Shown here one piece after another: positions 61,635-64,000 of a stretch of DNA of 64,000 nucleotides. Position numbers and translations under genes: made by a program. Under the pieces are notes generated by a model. That model was not told the DNA's origin. It searched no databases and saw only the letters and a program-made list of their open reading frames with translations. The stretch is taken from NCBI GenBank assembly GCA_035647615.1, contig DASRND010000037.1, forward strand, positions 1-64,000, in the 5' to 3' direction. Position 1 is the first letter of the stretch, and the number at the start of each line of letters is the position of its first letter. The stretch is from Bacteroidales bacterium. Lineage in GTDB: Bacteria; Bacteroidota; Bacteroidia; Bacteroidales; 4484-276.

Positions 61635-64000
61635 ATGGACAAACTATCATATCTCAGCAATGCCGATCCTGCGATGATCGACGAACTCTATAGCCAATAC
61701 CGGCGCGATGCGTCAACAGTAGATGATGGCTGGCGCCGATTCTTTGAGGGATTCGAATTTTCGCAGACACATTACGACGGCCACTACGAAGAGCAGCACA
61801 AAGACGAGCCGTGCGAAAACTACCCGTGCGAATTTAAAGTTTTTAATCTGATCAACGGCTATCGGGAGCGCGGCCACCTTTTCACCAAAACCAACCCGGT
61901 GCGCACGCGTCGCCAATACCGCCCCACCCTCGACATCGAAAACTTCGGCCTCACCTCCGACGACCTCGATCGTAAATTTGCTGCCGGCAACGAAATTGGC
62001 ATCGGCGAAGCAACCTTAAAGGAAATTATCAATCACCTGGAGCAAACCTACTGCGCCAGCGTAGGTGTGGAATACATGTTCATCCGGGAGGTGGCCGTGC
62101 AGGCCTGGCTGCGGGCAAATATGGAACGCACCAAAAACACCGTGGCTTTCAGCGATGAAAGCAAGGTTTTTATGCTGAAAAAGCTGGCGCGTGCTGTCAA
62201 CTTCGAGAAGTTTATCCACAAACGTTTTCCGGGCCAGAAGCGCTTTTCGCTGGAAGGCGCCGAGGCGCTCATCCCGGCACTGGATGCCGTGATAGAAAGA
62301 GGCGCCGCTTTGGGCACCCGTGAGTTTGTAATTGGGATGCCCCACCGTGGCCGCCTCAACGTGCTGGCCAACATTATGCACAAAAAATATAGTGAGATTT
62401 TTTCGGAGTTTGCTGGCAAAGAATACGATGACGAGCATTTGCTTGGCGACGTAAAATATCACCTTGGCTCTACCTGTCAGCGGCAAACCGACGACGGTCA
62501 AAAGATAGACCTCACGCTGGTGGCCAATCCCTCGCATCTCGAAACCGTCAACCCGGTGGTGGAAGGCATCGTACGCGCCAAAATCGACAACCGCTATGAG
62601 GGCGATTTCAAAAAAGTGGCACCTATCCTCATCCATGGCGACGCTTCCATCGCCGGCCAGGGAATCGTGTACGAAGTGTTACAGATGTCGCAACTCCCGG
62701 GCTACAAAACCGGTGGAACCATCCATATTGTGGTCAACAACCAGGTAGGCTTTACCACCAACTACCTCGACGCGCGCTCCAGCACCTATTGCACCGATGT
62801 GGCCAAAGTGGTGCAGTCGCCTGTATTCCATGTCAATGGCGACGATGTGGAAGCCATGGCCTACACCATCCGCTTTGCCATGGAATTTCGCGACAAGTTT
62901 CAGCGCGACATCTTCATTGATTTGCTTTGCTATCGGAAATATGGCCATAACGAAGGCGACGAACCGCGCTTCACACAACCACTGCTTTACAAAATCATCG
63001 AGAATCATCCCAACCCAATGGAGATTTATGCCAATAAGTTGCTCGGGGAAGGTGTAATTAATAAAGAGAAACTACAATCATTCGAAGACGACATAAACAA
63101 CACGTTGGAAGAAAATCTGGAGGAGTCGAAGCATTTTGAACGCAACCACATCAGCTTTTTCCTGGGCGAACACTGGGGTGACATCAAAAAAGCTACTACC
63201 GCCGACTTTGATACCTCACCCGAAACCGGAGTAGATATATCGTTGCTTAAAGATATCAGCAAAAAAATAACGGCGCTACCGGAGGATAAAACTTTTTATC
63301 GCAAAATAGTAAAGCTACAGCAGGACAGGTACGACATGGTTTTTAAAGAAAACCGTCTGGACTGGGCTATGGGTGAGCTGCTGGCCTATGCCACCCTTCT
63401 TAACGAAGGTCGGGATATTCGCTTGAGTGGTCAAGATTCCGAACGCGGAACTTTCTCGCACCGTCATGCCGTTTTACGTGTGGAAGACTCGGAAGAACGC
63501 TACATCCCACTGCATCATATCAGCGACAAACAGGCGCGTTTCGAGGTCTACAACTCTCTTCTTTCGGAGTATGGCGTGCTGGGTTTCGAATATGGATACT
63601 CACTCGAATCGCCAAGCAATCTCACCATCTGGGAGGCTCAGTTTGGCGACTTTAACAACGGCGCACAAATTATCATCGACCAATATCTGAGCAGCGCCGA
63701 AGACAAATGGAACGTGATGAACGACCTGGTGCTGCTGCTGCCTCACGGCTACGAAGGGCAAGGCCCCGAACATTCGAGCGCGCGCATCGAGCGATTCCTT
63801 ACCCTTTGCGCCGAAAACAACATGCAACTGATAAATCCTACTACACCGGCCAACTTCTTCCATGTGCTGCGCCGTCAGTTCTACCGCGACTTCCGCAAAC
63901 CACTTATCGTGTTTACGCCCAAGAGTCTGCTGCGCCACCCCCAGGTAGTTTCACCTATCGAAGACCTTGCAAACGGAAAATTTCAGGAAGTGATAGACGA
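61635..64000 (+). CDS. sucA: 2-oxoglutarate dehydrogenase E1 component (3' end outside window)
   Basis: 788 codons are present, open to the window end (full-length E1 is about 900-930 residues). The start reads MDKLSYLSNADPAMIDELYSQY-, with DDGWRRFFEGFE following. E1 decarboxylates 2-oxoglutarate with thiamine pyrophosphate in the SucAB/Lpd complex. Seen in the frame: FSLEGAEALIPALDAVIERGA, GMPHRGRLNVLANIMHKKY, HLGSTCQR, LVANPSHLETVNPVVEGIVRAK, IHGDASIAGQGIVYEVLQMS, GFTTN and CYRKYGHNEGDEPRFTQP (in outline), and in the C-terminal part SGQDSERGTFSHRHAV and LLPHGYEGQGPEHSSARIERFL. No frameshift was seen. sucB should lie beyond the window. KorAB (25.8-28.7 kb) is the ferredoxin-linked alternative. 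Confidence 0.95.
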   Translation, partial: MDKLSYLSNADPAMIDELYSQYRRDASTVDDGWRRFFEGFEFSQTHYDGHYEEQHKDEPCENYPCEFKVFNLINGYRERGHLFTKTNPVRTRRQYRPTLDIENFGLTSDDLDRKFAAGNEIGIGEATLKEIINHLEQTYCASVGVEYMFIREVAVQAWLRANMERTKNTVAFSDESKVFMLKKLARAVNFEKFIHKRFPGQKRFSLEGAEALIPALDAVIERGAALGTREFVIGMPHRGRLNVLANIMHKKYSEIFSEFAGKEYDDEHLLGDVKYHLGSTCQRQTDDGQKIDLTLVANPSHLETVNPVVEGIVRAKIDNRYEGDFKKVAPILIHGDASIAGQGIVYEVLQMSQLPGYKTGGTIHIVVNNQVGFTTNYLDARSSTYCTDVAKVVQSPVFHVNGDDVEAMAYTIRFAMEFRDKFQRDIFIDLLCYRKYGHNEGDEPRFTQPLLYKIIENHPNPMEIYANKLLGEGVINKEKLQSFEDDINNTLEENLEESKHFERNHISFFLGEHWGDIKKATTADFDTSPETGVDISLLKDISKKITALPEDKTFYRKIVKLQQDRYDMVFKENRLDWAMGELLAYATLLNEGRDIRLSGQDSERGTFSHRHAVLRVEDSEERYIPLHHISDKQARFEVYNSLLSEYGVLGFEYGYSLESPSNLTIWEAQFGDFNNGAQIIIDQYLSSAEDKWNVMNDLVLLLPHGYEGQGPEHSSARIERFLTLCAENNMQLINPTTPANFFHVLRRQFYRDFRKPLIVFTPKSLLRHPQVVSPIEDLANGKFQEVID

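Noticed and set aside
1..64000. tRNA or rRNA genes, riboswitches, transposase genes
   Set aside because: I looked for T-loop-like TTCGAATCC motifs, conserved riboswitch cores and DDE or Y1 transposase text in the translated frames and saw none; a covariance-model scan could still find some.

Overview
The window comes from a Bacteroidota chromosome, most likely a Bacteroidales-like environmental or anaerobic lineage. Four things support this. Three proteins end in type A type IX secretion (T9SS) sorting domains. Many genes are preceded by the Bacteroidota -7 box TAnnTTTG in place of a sigma-70 Pribnow box. Lipoproteins carry acidic residues directly after the lipid cysteine. Intergenic space is filled with hairpin elements of the kind common in this phylum. 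The lpxH, lpxK and lptE genes indicate an LPS-bearing outer membrane. I see no tRNA, rRNA, CRISPR array, transposase, phage gene or replication origin.

Layout. 1-9 kb: surface and secreted proteins, namely the tail of a T9SS adhesin, a giant repeat protein, and a formylglycine-enzyme-like protein upstream of it in the same operon. 8-14 kb: a mosaic of nested intergenic repeats around an AAA/DUF4143 ATPase, a BaiN-like flavoprotein and a surface lipoprotein with a beta-helix. 14-29 kb: lpxH, a first GAPDH, an M20 dipeptidase, a DsbD-type reductant transporter, tilS, two envelope beta-barrel candidates, a lipoprotein, and korAB (ferredoxin-linked 2-oxoglutarate oxidoreductase). 29-38 kb: an MscS channel, a 1636-residue tandem UvrA, and an EF-G paralogue with a degenerate G domain. 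38-48.6 kb: asnS, rpoN, two unknown envelope proteins, a coupled pair of GAPDH-like genes, a gamma-carbonic-anhydrase-like protein, and a sigma-54 activator next to lptE. 48.6-57.5 kb: PAP2 phosphatase, obg, hpt, purE, pyrE, lpxK, a purine nucleoside phosphorylase and transketolase. 57.7-64 kb: a T9SS protein with a YadA-like head, a zinc-ribbon protein, a RecD-like helicase, and sucA (cut by the window end).

How the genes fit together. Central carbon metabolism is represented by three GAPDH homologues, transketolase and two alternative 2-oxoglutarate-oxidising systems (KorAB and SucA). Purine and pyrimidine salvage and synthesis genes cluster at 50-55 kb. Lipid A and LPS assembly genes are scattered. 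RpoN and one of its activators are both present, but they are not adjacent.

Most notable observations: (1) a GAPDH homologue that has lost the catalytic cysteine and the substrate phosphate sites, yet overlaps an intact gap gene by 4 nt; (2) a UvrA made of two fused UvrB-domain-less (UvrA2-type) units carrying four intact ABC cassettes; (3) an 89-bp duplication of the 5' end of that gene, with a hairpin element between the copies; (4) an EF-G paralogue lacking the canonical catalytic histidine and NKxD motif; (5) several nested families of intergenic hairpin elements. All calls come from reading sequence and translations; no database search was run.
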